Program-made: the position numbers and the translations under genes
The notes under the pieces: generated by a model
Told to the model about the DNA's origin: nothing
The model's database searches: none
The model's input: the letters and a program-made list of their open reading frames with translations, nothing else
Shown here: positions 46,517 through 54,504 of the stretch, in pieces
How positions within the stretch are numbered: position 1 is the first letter of the stretch
Layout of the letters: every line of letters starts with the position of its first letter
Origin: Pedobacter lusitanus
GTDB taxonomy: Bacteria; Bacteroidota; Bacteroidia; Sphingobacteriales; Sphingobacteriaceae
Length of the DNA stretch: 64,000 nt
Assembly (NCBI RefSeq): GCF_040026395.1
Contig: NZ_CP157278.1
Coordinates: 4,092,001-4,156,000 of the forward strand
Direction: 5' to 3'

Positions 46517-47353
46517 ATGAAGAAAGAAAATCTTTATGAACCATACTCCGTTAGCTTTGAAACGCTGGAAAAGGGGGCTATCTGGCCACATACAAATAGC
46601 TTTTTTGAGTTAATTTATGTGTTGTCCGGTACGGGCGAACAGTGTATTAATCAGCATAGGTTTGACTATCATCCGGATCATATGTTTCTGATCACACCTG
46701 ATGATTGCCATTCGCTGAATATGGCCACTGCTTCACAATTCTTCTTTCTGCGTTTTAATGATATTTATATCCGTTCAAAAGGGATCAGCAGTGCTGATTT
46801 GCAGCGCCTGGAATTTATTCTGCAAAATGCGAATCATCAGCCGGGCTGTATTCTGAAAAATCAGTCTGATAAAAGACTGGTACGTCCTATGGTAGAAGCG
46901 GTAATCCGTGAATATGTAAACCGGGATTTATATAATAAGGAACTGGTACAGCAACTGGTTAATACGCTGATTGTGGTGGTAGCCAGGAATATTGCCAAAT
47001 ATCTGCCGGAGCAGGTGAATGAATGTACAGAAGAAAAGGCACTGGGAATTCTGGAGTATATCCAGAATAATATTTACCATCCCGATAAAATAAGGACAGA
47101 AATGGTGAGTAAACATTTTGGTATTTCTGAGACGTATCTGGGACGCTATTTCAAAAAGCATATGAATGAGACCATGCAGCAGTATACGATGAATTACAGG
47201 ACTAAATTTATCATGAACAGATTACAGCATAGTGATATGCGTATCAATGAGATTGCTGATGAACTGGGCTTTACTGATGAAAGCCATCTGAATAAGTTCT
47301 TCAGAAAGCAAAAGGGACTTAGCCCGGGACAATACAGGAAAACTTTTAAATGA
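46517..47353 (+). CDS. AraC-family transcriptional regulator
   Basis: Start at ATG 46517 (MKKENLYEPYSVSFETLEKG, 278 residues). The open frame extends to 46367 but overlaps the divergent gene and its promoter. The N-terminal cupin-like sensing domain (HTNSFFELIYVLSGTGEQ, DYHPDHMFLITPDD) precedes the C-terminal double HTH (VSKHFGISETYLGRYFKKH; INEIADELGFTDESHLNKFF). It probably senses a small ligand and regulates the divergent oxidoreductase. Confidence 0.92.
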   Translation: MKKENLYEPYSVSFETLEKGAIWPHTNSFFELIYVLSGTGEQCINQHRFDYHPDHMFLITPDDCHSLNMATASQFFFLRFNDIYIRSKGISSADLQRLEFILQNANHQPGCILKNQSDKRLVRPMVEAVIREYVNRDLYNKELVQQLVNTLIVVVARNIAKYLPEQVNECTEEKALGILEYIQNNIYHPDKIRTEMVSKHFGISETYLGRYFKKHMNETMQQYTMNYRTKFIMNRLQHSDMRINEIADELGFTDESHLNKFFRKQKGLSPGQYRKTFK

Positions 47354-47379
47354 CCGTTATGCTGAAATCAGCATAACGG
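47354..47379. terminator. CCGTTATGC-type hairpin after peptide 1
   Basis: CCGTTATGCTGA and TCAGCATAACGG form a perfect 12-bp stem with an AA loop, right after the AraC stop and 25 bases past the stop of the minus-strand peptide gene. It shares its core with hairpins at 47724 and 51735. There is no T tail. Confidence 0.6.
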
Positions 47380-47403
47380 CGGCGTTAATTTATTTATTGG
47401 ATT

Positions 47404-47589
47404 TTACAAAGAGCCGAAAATAATGCCTAACTGAGTTCCTATAAATGAAATCGTGTTTTTCACAAGGTTAGTAGCTATCCCTGTAAGTTCTTTAAATAAA
47501 TCACCGATTACACCTCCTCCTTCAATTTTTGACATTTCTGTTGTGTTCATTTCCTGAACACCAAGATTTTTTAATTCTAGATTTTTCAT
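47404..47589 (-). CDS. Double-glycine-leader peptide 1 (bacteriocin/signal-like)
   Basis: Start at ATG 47589 gives 61 residues (the frame can be extended to 47625, but the other family members begin at the equivalent Met). Residues 1-25 form a GG leader (MKNLELKNLGVQEMNT...EGG), cut by C39 proteases after Gly-Gly. The 36-residue core, GVIGDLFKELTG onward, is Cys-free, amphipathic and hydrophobic and ends in FGSL. It is the most distal peptide gene of the cluster and is expected to be exported by the C39-ABC/HlyD pair. Function as toxin or signal is not established. Confidence 0.85.
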   Translation of the reverse strand: MKNLELKNLGVQEMNTTEMSKIEGGGVIGDLFKELTGIATNLVKNTISFIGTQLGIIFGSL

Positions 47590-47723
47590 CGGAATAATTG
47601 TTTTTAATTGTGACGAATCCATCATATGCTAATCATTTATTCCTTTCGGTTTGGGTTCTGAGCACATGATATTTTCTAATGGGGTTTGTTTAATTGGGTA
47701 TCAGGTTGCTTTAAACAGGCAGA

Positions 47724-47760
47724 ATTACCGTTATTCCGGGGTTACAGAATAACGGGTAAT
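47724..47760. terminator. CCGTTAT-type hairpin after peptide 2
   Basis: ATTACCGTTATTC (47724-47736) and GAATAACGGGTAAT (47747-47760) pair with one bulged base, 16 bases past the stop of peptide 2. It is related in core sequence to the hairpins after peptides 1 and 3. Confidence 0.6.
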
Positions 47761-47775
47761 TATTTATCTTTAATA

Positions 47776-47991
47776 CTAAAGTGAGCCCAGAATAGTGAAA
47801 AGCTGAGTAAGACCGAATTTAACAGTATTACCTACAACTGTACCTACGGTATTAACAACTCCACCTACAGTAGTAGCAACAGCGCCAATTACGCCAAAAA
47901 TGTTACCAATTAAACCACCGCCTTCGATTGTTGACATTTCATTTGCGTTCAACTCTTGAACACCAAGGTTTTTTAATTCTAAATTTTTCAT
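47776..47991 (-). CDS. Double-glycine-leader peptide 2
   Basis: A 71-residue protein. The leader is nearly identical to that of peptide 1 (ELKNLGVQELNANEMSTIEGG). The 46-residue core is Gly/Val/Thr-rich with repeated GxxxG spacing (GNIFG, GTVVG) and ends in LGSL. GxxxG helices occur in class IIb two-peptide bacteriocins. There is no Cys. It is preceded by the conserved upstream element at 48021-48078 and followed by a hairpin. Confidence 0.88.
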   Translation of the reverse strand: MKNLELKNLGVQELNANEMSTIEGGGLIGNIFGVIGAVATTVGGVVNTVGTVVGNTVKFGLTQLFTILGSL

Positions 47992-48020
47992 AATGGGGGA
48001 TTATTATAAAATAAATTCCT

Positions 48021-48078
48021 TACTCGTTAAAGGCTTTTCAGGAAACGCCTAGGTTGGCCAAACACTATAACGAAAGTA
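48021..48078 (-). promoter_or_regulatory. Conserved promoter/5'UTR element of peptide 2
   Basis: Plus-strand 48021-48063 (TACTC, AAGGCTTTTC, ACGCCT, TTGG, CAAAC blocks) aligns with 52031-52072 upstream of peptide 3, with few differences and one gap. Seven bases further out both have a minus-strand TAYTTTCG box (48071-48078), a plausible -7 variant. That would put the conserved block at the 5' end of the mRNA, 29 bases before the ATG. Confidence 0.65.
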
Positions 48079-48396
48079 ACGATATTTAGATAAAGCGATG
48101 AAACGCAAAAAGTGACGGTTTAGTGTGTTTTTGTTTCGTAGTGGTCTGAATACTTGGTTTTTATATAGAAAAACGGGCTTTTTGGGTGATGTGACTGTCA
48201 TTAGTCAGGGGTTATTCAATTCGTTCATTTAATGCAGTGCCCGAATGAACAGGTGAACAGTTAATTCAACGGATGAATATTTACATATTCTGAAAGGAAT
48301 GTGCTGATTTACTGATTCGTACAGGGATTGTTTTTCTCTGAAGCAGGGATATTTTATCCCTGTCAGGAGAAGAGAGAAGCTGAGTGGAAAATCATA
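48079..48396. other. Distal upstream region of peptide 2
   Basis: No gene is visible. GTTCATT/AATGAAC inverted elements occur at 48222-48228 and 48244-48250, about 230 bases upstream of the peptide 2 ATG. A similar GAATGAAC/GTTCA palindrome lies at 52209-52236 at the equivalent distance from peptide 3. Both are close to GGCTTTTTGG-like runs, suggesting a duplicated control region. Confidence 0.4.
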
Positions 48397-50550
48397 TTAC
48401 ATCTGCGGTAACTGAAGTTTCCATAAATTGGCATAAGTGGAGTCAGGACTGTATATCAGTTCATGATGGGTACCCTGTTCAACAACGACTCCTTTGTCCA
48501 GCACAATAATTTTGTCAGCGTTATTTAAAGTACTTAACCGGTGCGCAATAACGATTACCGTTTTTTGATTTGCTTTTAAAAGATCGATCATTTTCTGAAC
48601 ATATTGTTCTGAAGCTGAATCGAGTGAAGAGGTGGCTTCATCCAGAATAAGAATTTCCGGGTCACGGTACAGGGCTCTTGCAATAGCAATACGCTGTCTT
48701 TGTCCGCCTGAAAGGGTAGTGCCGTTTTCACCCAGATAAGTTTGAAACCCTCTTGGCAGGGTTTCTATGAAATCAATGATCCCGAGCTGTGTGGAGATCT
48801 CAATGATTTTCTGCATATCCGGTTCGTAATCGCCTACGGCAATATTTTCTATAACGTTACCGGCAAATAAGTCGATTTTCTGAGGCACAACCGCTACTGC
48901 CTGCCGGAGCGAAGCATTCCGGATATATTTTAAGTCATAACTGCCAATACGCACATTGCCCTCCTGAATAGGATAGATGTTCTGCAGAATGGACATTAAG
49001 GTCGATTTGCCTGAACCGCTTTCGCCAACAATAGCGGTAAATTTTCCTTTGGGAATGGTCAGGTTTAAGTCTTCAAAAACGTTAATCCTGGTTCCATAAC
49101 GGAAAGAAACGTTTTCAAAATGTATATCTCCTATTTTATCTGGCGTAAGATCAATCTGATTCTCATCATTTTCACGTTCCAGATCCATAATTTCAAATAA
49201 CCTGTCTGCTGCAATAACCGCATCCTGTACGGTTTTATTCATTCCGATCAGAGAAGTCACGGGACCGGTGAAATAACCAATCAGCGTATAGAATGAAAGC
49301 AGTTCACCAGGGGTGATATTACCGTCCAGCACATATCCTGCACCTACCCAAAGCAGTACAATTGTTAGTAATCTGGATATTAGTTCTGATGATGTACCAG
49401 AGAAAACAGAGTTTATATTAGATTTATAGCCAGTCTGTAAAAGATTGATAAAACGGACTTCTGTTTTTTCATTGGCGTGGGATTCCAGCCCAAAACGTTT
49501 GATCGTACCTACCGAATTCAGACTTTCTACCAGCTGGGATTCCAGTTCTGCAGAATCTTCCATCAGCTTTCTCTGAGCTTTTTTATTCAGCTTATTGGTG
49601 ATAAAATAGATGAGTGAATATAACGGAATCACTGTGAGCATGATTAATGCAAGTTTCCAGTAATAGGTAAACATCATGATAAAGGAGAAAAATACGATGA
49701 AGATATTAACCAGAAAGTTAATACTGACGTCGTTTAGAAAGGCCCTGATCTTTACAGCATCATTGATTCTTGATATAATTTCACCCACACGCATGGTATC
49801 AAAAAACTGCTGTGGTAATTTTAACAGGTGTTTGTAATAGCCTAAAATTAACTGGCTATCTATCATTTGCCCGGTTTTCAGTGTAAATATAGTTTTCGCA
49901 GTTCCTATGAATAACTGAACAGCCAGAATTATAATCATAGCTGTACTCATTAAATTAAGCAGATTCCGGTTACCGTCAACCAGTACAAAATCTATCAGTT
50001 TCTGTACAAAAACGGAAGTGGAAAGTCCTAATACTGTATAGACTATAGCGCCTAGTAATGCCTGAACAAGAATACCTTTGTGTGGTCTGATCAAACTCCA
50101 GAAACGGGTTTGTACGGATATTTTTTCGTTACCTGTCTGAAACTCGTCGGCAGGAAGCAGCAAGACCAGTGCACCTGTCCATTCCTTTTTAAATTCATCA
50201 TGAGTTTTTTTGTGCATATGCCCGTCTGCGGGGTCCATCACTTCAATGAATTTGCTGGTTACCTTATAAATAACCACATAATGCTGCAAAATATTATCAA
50301 TAATCAGGTGGGCTACAGCAGGTTTTGGGATTTTAAATAAGCTGTCAAATGTGCCTTTTACACCCGCGGCTTCAAATCCCAGTTTTCTGCCGGCTTCAAC
50401 CATCCCTAAAACGGTTGTACCTTTTTTATCTGTACCGGCAAGCTGCCTGATACGGGCAACGGAAAGATCCAGTTTATAATGAGAAGCAATGGACGCTAAA
50501 CAAGCTGCACCACAATCCGTAATATCTCTTTGTTTTACTTTGGTGCTCAT
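48397..50550 (-). CDS. Peptidase-containing ABC transporter (C39), peptide exporter
   Basis: A 717-residue protein. The N-terminal C39 protease has QRDITDCGAACLASI with Cys13, His90 (LQHYVVI) and Asp106 (MDPADG), so it can cut after Gly-Gly leaders. Six transmembrane helices (about 160-430) and an ABC ATPase with Walker A GESGSGKS (509-516), LSGGQ (613-617) and ILDEAT follow. Such proteins both process and export bacteriocins or signal peptides. The start overlaps the HlyD stop (ATGA). The leaders of the three nearby peptides are the obvious substrates. Confidence 0.95.
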   Translation of the reverse strand: MSTKVKQRDITDCGAACLASIASHYKLDLSVARIRQLAGTDKKGTTVLGMVEAGRKLGFEAAGVKGTFDSLFKIPKPAVAHLIIDNILQHYVVIYKVTSKFIEVMDPADGHMHKKTHDEFKKEWTGALVLLLPADEFQTGNEKISVQTRFWSLIRPHKGILVQALLGAIVYTVLGLSTSVFVQKLIDFVLVDGNRNLLNLMSTAMIIILAVQLFIGTAKTIFTLKTGQMIDSQLILGYYKHLLKLPQQFFDTMRVGEIISRINDAVKIRAFLNDVSINFLVNIFIVFFSFIMMFTYYWKLALIMLTVIPLYSLIYFITNKLNKKAQRKLMEDSAELESQLVESLNSVGTIKRFGLESHANEKTEVRFINLLQTGYKSNINSVFSGTSSELISRLLTIVLLWVGAGYVLDGNITPGELLSFYTLIGYFTGPVTSLIGMNKTVQDAVIAADRLFEIMDLERENDENQIDLTPDKIGDIHFENVSFRYGTRINVFEDLNLTIPKGKFTAIVGESGSGKSTLMSILQNIYPIQEGNVRIGSYDLKYIRNASLRQAVAVVPQKIDLFAGNVIENIAVGDYEPDMQKIIEISTQLGIIDFIETLPRGFQTYLGENGTTLSGGQRQRIAIARALYRDPEILILDEATSSLDSASEQYVQKMIDLLKANQKTVIVIAHRLSTLNNADKIIVLDKGVVVEQGTHHELIYSPDSTYANLWKLQLPQM

Positions 50551-51719
50551 ACTTTATCGCTTACATTAGGATTTACCCAGTCATCCACTTTATCATACAG
50601 CAACTGATACAGACTACGTTCAGTTACGGTAAAACGTGCAGTGAAATTCATACCTTTTTTTAAATACCCTTTATAGCCATTTTTCAGTACCAGGTAATTT
50701 TGAGTCAGGTTACATCTGACCTTAAATACCGGCTGATTATTGTTTATAATGATAATATCATCTGATATATCGAGTACTTTACCTGTAGCTAATCCCCACT
50801 GGTTATAATTAAAGGCGTCTACCTGGAAGCGAACTTCCTGGCCTTTTCTGATCAGTCCTATGTCTGCTGGTTTGATATAGCAAAATGCTGTAATATTTGT
50901 ATCTGGAGATATTTCTCCGATTTTCTGATTAGCAAATACATAAGCTCCTTTCTGGATACCGGCGAGATTCTGTATTGATCCGCTGATGGGAGCTCTTAAG
51001 GTATATTGTTTTTTCTGTTCATTTAAATCTACCTGCTGGCTGGAAAGCTGACGCAGTTCATTCCGGAACTGGTTGGCTTCTGTCTGCCACCTGGTTTTAT
51101 ACTTGGTGCTCACCATCATGTAGGCTGATGCTGCCTGTTCTTTCTCAAATTTATACTTCTCGTATTCAGATTCAGTAACCACTTTACTCTGGTACAGCTT
51201 ACTGTATCTGTTAAAAGTAGCTTCTGTCTGTTCTTTTGCAATTCTTGCTCCTTCTGATTCCTGTGCAAATTCCTGCCACGCGGCCGTATACTGACCGGTT
51301 TTAGGATGAGGATAGTTATAGCCGTTCCATTGAATATATACCAGTAATTTGTTAAGATCCTGCAAAAATTCGCTGATCTGACCTTGCCGGGTTTGTACCA
51401 GAGCATCTTGTTTTTTTGGCGCAGAAGCGTCAATAACCAATAGAATATCTCCCTGTTTCAGTTTTTTATTGTCTTTCAGGTCAAGCTGAATAATCCGTCC
51501 GTTAACCGGAATTGTTAATTCAGTTTTCTCCATGGAAGACTGTAAGAGTCCTGAGCTTTTTACACTGATCGGGGTTTTGATAAAAGGTAACGCTGCGAAT
51601 GTTACCAGGATTGCCAATACGGTAATGATATATATAAGCTGACTCTGCTTACCGATTTTTGATCGGTAAACTATGGAATTACTTGATATTGTTTCACTTG
51701 AGTAAGTAGATAGAGACAT
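50547..51719 (-). CDS. HlyD-family periplasmic adaptor
   Basis: Start at ATG 51719 (MSLSTYSSETISSN, 390 residues); the longer frame to 51761 lies inside a hairpin. One membrane segment at 28-45 is followed by a biotinyl-lipoyl-like hairpin, a long coiled coil (about 150-260) and a beta-barrel region. It links the C39-ABC exporter to the outer membrane. No TolC-like gene is present in this window. It is coupled to the ABC gene by a 4-base overlap. Confidence 0.93.
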   Translation of the reverse strand: MSLSTYSSETISSNSIVYRSKIGKQSQLIYIITVLAILVTFAALPFIKTPISVKSSGLLQSSMEKTELTIPVNGRIIQLDLKDNKKLKQGDILLVIDASAPKKQDALVQTRQGQISEFLQDLNKLLVYIQWNGYNYPHPKTGQYTAAWQEFAQESEGARIAKEQTEATFNRYSKLYQSKVVTESEYEKYKFEKEQAASAYMMVSTKYKTRWQTEANQFRNELRQLSSQQVDLNEQKKQYTLRAPISGSIQNLAGIQKGAYVFANQKIGEISPDTNITAFCYIKPADIGLIRKGQEVRFQVDAFNYNQWGLATGKVLDISDDIIIINNNQPVFKVRCNLTQNYLVLKNGYKGYLKKGMNFTARFTVTERSLYQLLYDKVDDWVNPNVSDKV

Positions 51720-51734
51720 GTTGGCAGGATATAA

Positions 51735-51771
51735 AATAACCGTTATGCTAAATTCTGGCATAACGGTTATT
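51735..51771 (-). terminator. CCGTTATGC-type hairpin between peptide 3 and the exporter genes
   Basis: AATAACCGTTATGC (51735-51748) and GCATAACGGTTATT (51758-51771) are perfect 14-bp arms, with a T-rich run next on the minus strand. It lies between the peptide 3 stop and the HlyD start and could act as a partial terminator or 3' stabiliser, so that more peptide than exporter is made. Confidence 0.7.
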
Positions 51772-51796
51772 CATAAGAATGTTAAATTCTAATTTT

Positions 51797-52003
51797 TTAA
51801 AGAGGACCTATGCCTATGTTAATCAGTGGTGATAATACCTTATTCAGTGTGTTAACAACATTGGTTAATAAGGTGTTTATCCCTCCAAATAATCCATTAA
51901 GAAAATCTACTAAACCGCCAACTAAACTGCCGCCCTCTGTGTTTAGCATTTCTGTTGTGTTCATTTCCTGAACACCCAGGTCTTTTAACTCTAATTTTTT
52001 CAT
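51797..52003 (-). CDS. Double-glycine-leader peptide 3, first gene of the exporter operon
   Basis: A 68-residue protein. The leader (KKLELKDLGVQEMNTTEM...EGG, 25 residues) matches peptides 1 and 2. The 43-residue core SLVGGLVDFLNGLFGGINT onward is hydrophobic, Gly/Leu/Asn-rich and Cys-free and ends in GIGPL. It is directly upstream of the HlyD and C39-ABC genes and carries the same upstream element as peptide 2. Confidence 0.86.
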   Translation of the reverse strand: MKKLELKDLGVQEMNTTEMLNTEGGSLVGGLVDFLNGLFGGINTLLTNVVNTLNKVLSPLINIGIGPL

Positions 52004-52030
52004 CGTTATAGATAGTTACAAATAGGTCCC

Positions 52031-52087
52031 TACTCATTGAAGGCTTTTCGGGATACGCCTCTTTGGTCAAACGCTGAACCGAAAATA
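52031..52087 (-). promoter_or_regulatory. Conserved promoter/5'UTR element of peptide 3
   Basis: The paralogue of the element at 48021-48078: the block 52031-52072 begins 28 bases upstream of ATG 52003, then a 7-base gap, then the minus-strand TATTTTCG box (52080-52087). The identical spacing in two unlinked copies argues that it is functional. The remaining intergenic stretch to 52285 holds the GAATGAAC palindrome at 52209-52236 and no gene. Confidence 0.65.
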
Positions 52088-52285
52088 AATAATAAGAAGT
52101 TAAAAACATTGCGGGGATAAATAATGAAAAGTGGGCTGAACTTAATTCTTATGAACCAGAGTGGGTTTTTGGACTAATAAATGGCCTTTTTGGAATTGAA
52201 AGGGGCTATGAATGAACTGTTGTTCAATTCATTCATTATTCTGAGATGATGACTTCGTTGTGCTTTATTTCATAACGGATAATAT

Positions 52286-52738
52286 TTAGCAGGAAATGGC
52301 CCAGCAGTAAGTCCACAGGATAAAGAAAATCTGCAAAGGAACTCTGAACCAGAGATACTTCAGACCACTTCCATTTGCAGTACCTTTCTGATAGTTTATC
52401 TGTTTCCGGGCGGCATTGATATTGGCTGGTAAAAGCAAGACGAAAAACAGAATCAGTAACCAGGCTGTCAGGATACTTAGAGAGGGAATCAGCAGACCTG
52501 CTGCGGCAAGGATTTCAATTATACCGGTCAGATAAACAAGTTCTTTTTTGCGGGGAATAAAATCCGGAACCATCATGGTCATGCCGTCTGTAAAGAAAAA
52601 GTGAGCTGAACCGGTAAAAATAAGCATGACGGAGAGTGCAATTTTTCCGGACAGGGCGGGGTCATTATAACCAGTTAGCAGCCGGATAATCAATAATGCA
52701 GCAGCAAATGTGAGAAGTAAAACTAGGAGTGGTTTCAT
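52286..52738 (-). CDS. DoxX-like family membrane protein
   Basis: A 150-residue protein with four hydrophobic helices. IALSVMLIFTGSAHFFF and ELVYLTGIIEILAAAGLLIP are characteristic of the DoxX/DoxX-like family. The biochemical role is usually unknown. There is no close partner. It lies upstream of the peptide-export operon on the same strand but 280 bases away, so co-transcription is doubtful. It could in principle be an immunity protein, but nothing shows that. Confidence 0.8.
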   Translation of the reverse strand: MKPLLVLLLTFAAALLIIRLLTGYNDPALSGKIALSVMLIFTGSAHFFFTDGMTMMVPDFIPRKKELVYLTGIIEILAAAGLLIPSLSILTAWLLILFFVLLLPANINAARKQINYQKGTANGSGLKYLWFRVPLQIFFILWTYCWAISC

Positions 52739-52892
52739 GGTGTTGATTTTCTTAGATTATTGTCTGCTTAATTTATAGCCTATTCCTCATAAATCATGTT
52801 CATGCCAATAAATAATATTAATTTTTCCTGCTGACATAAGGCTGTCAGCCGCCATGAGTTCCTTTGTGCTGTAATCATTAAAAAAAACAGAA

Positions 52893-53417
52893 ATGGAAAA
52901 GATTGTAATGCTACAGGACACCAACGTGATCACCAACGGAATTATCACTCAGGATGCTTTACTTAATCACTGGCAGGGCCACCGCCGGGTAACCAGAAGA
53001 CTCATTGAAGCATTTCCGGAAGATCAGTTGTTTAATTATTCTATTGGCGGAATGCGCCCTTTTGCTGATATGGTAAAAGAAATACTGGGACTTTCGGGCA
53101 TAGGTATCCGCGGTATAGTGACCGGAAACTGGACACCGACTGCCGAACTGGATTACCGGGCAGGAAATTCGGCAGCAAAAACCAAAGCAGAATTACTGCT
53201 TTTATGGGATCAGGTCACAGCAGAACTCAATGCACTCTGGCTGCAGATTCCTCATGAACGTTTTCATGAAGTCGTCAAAGCATTTGGTGAGTATGAAGGA
53301 TACAGTACCGATATTATTCTTTACTGGATCGATAATGAAATCCATCACCGGGCGCAGGGTTATGTTTATTTGCGTGCTCTGGGGATTGAACCACCTGCAT
53401 TCTGGAACAGAGACTAG
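52893..53417 (+). CDS. DinB-family (ClbS/DfsB-like) four-helix protein
   Basis: A 174-residue protein of four predicted helices with candidate metal-ligand histidines in LLNHWQGH, PHERFHE and NEIHHRAQGYVYLRALG. DinB/YfiT proteins are nickel- or zinc-binding thiol S-transferases or hydrolases. The substrate here is unknown. It is convergent with the TfoX-N gene, with a 3-base gap and no terminator. Confidence 0.82.
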   Translation: MEKIVMLQDTNVITNGIITQDALLNHWQGHRRVTRRLIEAFPEDQLFNYSIGGMRPFADMVKEILGLSGIGIRGIVTGNWTPTAELDYRAGNSAAKTKAELLLLWDQVTAELNALWLQIPHERFHEVVKAFGEYEGYSTDIILYWIDNEIHHRAQGYVYLRALGIEPPAFWNRD

Positions 53418-53420
53418 ATT

Positions 53421-53771
53421 TTATTCTTGTTTTTTCTTCTTTTTACTGGATTTGGCTTCTTTGTTATATTGCAGGGAAAGCCCAATCCAGTATTCAAGTG
53501 CTTTTGGTGTATTTACTTTTTCTTCTTCGATATAGACAAAATCCTTCATCACCCTGCCATGATTAATCATTTGCCGGCAGTTATCTTTCTCGAGTTCCAG
53601 TTCGGCCTGCTGTGCTCCGATACGGCATAAAAGATCTTGTTTGCCTATGCAAATGCACATTTTTTCATCGACCATAAAACATACTCCCTGAAACATTTTT
53701 TTCTCCTCGACGCCGGGCAGATCAGCTAAATATTCCCGGACACGGTTAACCAATAATTCATTATAAGCCAT
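53421..53771 (-). CDS. TfoX N-terminal domain protein
   Basis: A 116-residue protein. VEEKKMFQGVCFMVDEKMCICIG and MKDFVYIEEEKVNT match the TfoX-N fold found in competence regulators and in stand-alone proteins. The C-terminal TfoX domain is absent, so it is a single-domain variant, probably not a competence regulator. The C-terminus is a lysine-rich tail (SSKKKKKQE). Confidence 0.85.
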   Translation of the reverse strand: MAYNELLVNRVREYLADLPGVEEKKMFQGVCFMVDEKMCICIGKQDLLCRIGAQQAELELEKDNCRQMINHGRVMKDFVYIEEEKVNTPKALEYWIGLSLQYNKEAKSSKKKKKQE

Positions 53772-53866
53772 AGCATTTAATTGAAATTATGATATAAATA
53801 TAATCAAACTAACGATGCAGATGTCAGGAATTCACTAACTTGTCAGCATTTTACAGGCTGTTTTTT

Positions 53867-54424
53867 ATGAAGAAATATATTTTTTTTACACTATTGATTT
53901 TTTGGTTTGCTGGTGTAAAAAGTACCGTTTCCGGGCAAACTAAGATTGATTGTAATCAGGTGCTTGATCAGGAGCCTTATTTTGCAAAACATCAGGCTGT
54001 ACAAACTGATTCCTTATTTTTGAGAGATGTGGAGATCTTAAAACATTGCGGCGGATATGGAACCATAGATACGATTATGCTGAAGCGATCTGTACTCTGG
54101 ACAATTCTGCATACGGCAATGGAAGATGGAAAACCGGCAACTTACCGCACGATGATTAATTTCATGCAGGAATTTAAATCTACACCGCATTACCGCTTAT
54201 TTCTGGCATCTCTGCACTTATATAAAAATCTGGGGAATACCCGGGTGAATCCGGCAGAATTTGACTTGGCTAAACCCTTTTTTGTGCAAATAGGATTTAC
54301 ACAAAATGATATTGATGATTTTAAACAGTTTATTTCAGATCCTGTTCATCATGATCTGACCTATATTGCTGCTTATGAACTTTATATGAAAGAATTTGAA
54401 GAGCTTACCGGTGGTAGTAAGTAA
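53867..54424 (+). CDS. Secreted hypothetical protein
   Basis: Start at ATG 53867 (MKKYIFFTLLIFWFAGVKSTVSGQ, signal peptide; 185 residues). An ATG nine codons upstream is less likely. The mature part has two Cys (IDCNQVL, LKHCGGYG) and helical segments. I recognise no family. It is the last gene before the alkylation-repair operon but separated by about 80 bases. Confidence 0.7.
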   Translation: MKKYIFFTLLIFWFAGVKSTVSGQTKIDCNQVLDQEPYFAKHQAVQTDSLFLRDVEILKHCGGYGTIDTIMLKRSVLWTILHTAMEDGKPATYRTMINFMQEFKSTPHYRLFLASLHLYKNLGNTRVNPAEFDLAKPFFVQIGFTQNDIDDFKQFISDPVHHDLTYIAAYELYMKEFEELTGGSK

Positions 54425-54504
54425 TTTTAAAACTGAGCAAGTTTCGGGTAGGTAAAGTTTCTGGTCGTCTCTATTTTTGTGTAGTCAAATAAATTATTGG
54501 AGTG

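Noticed and set aside
51897..52109. Alternative 70-residue ORF overlapping peptide 3
   Set aside because: It overlaps peptide 3 and its conserved upstream element in another frame and has no recognisable features.
53421..53771. TfoX-N gene as a competence regulator (tfoX)
   Set aside because: The C-terminal TfoX domain is absent and no competence genes are nearby, so a functional symbol is not justified.
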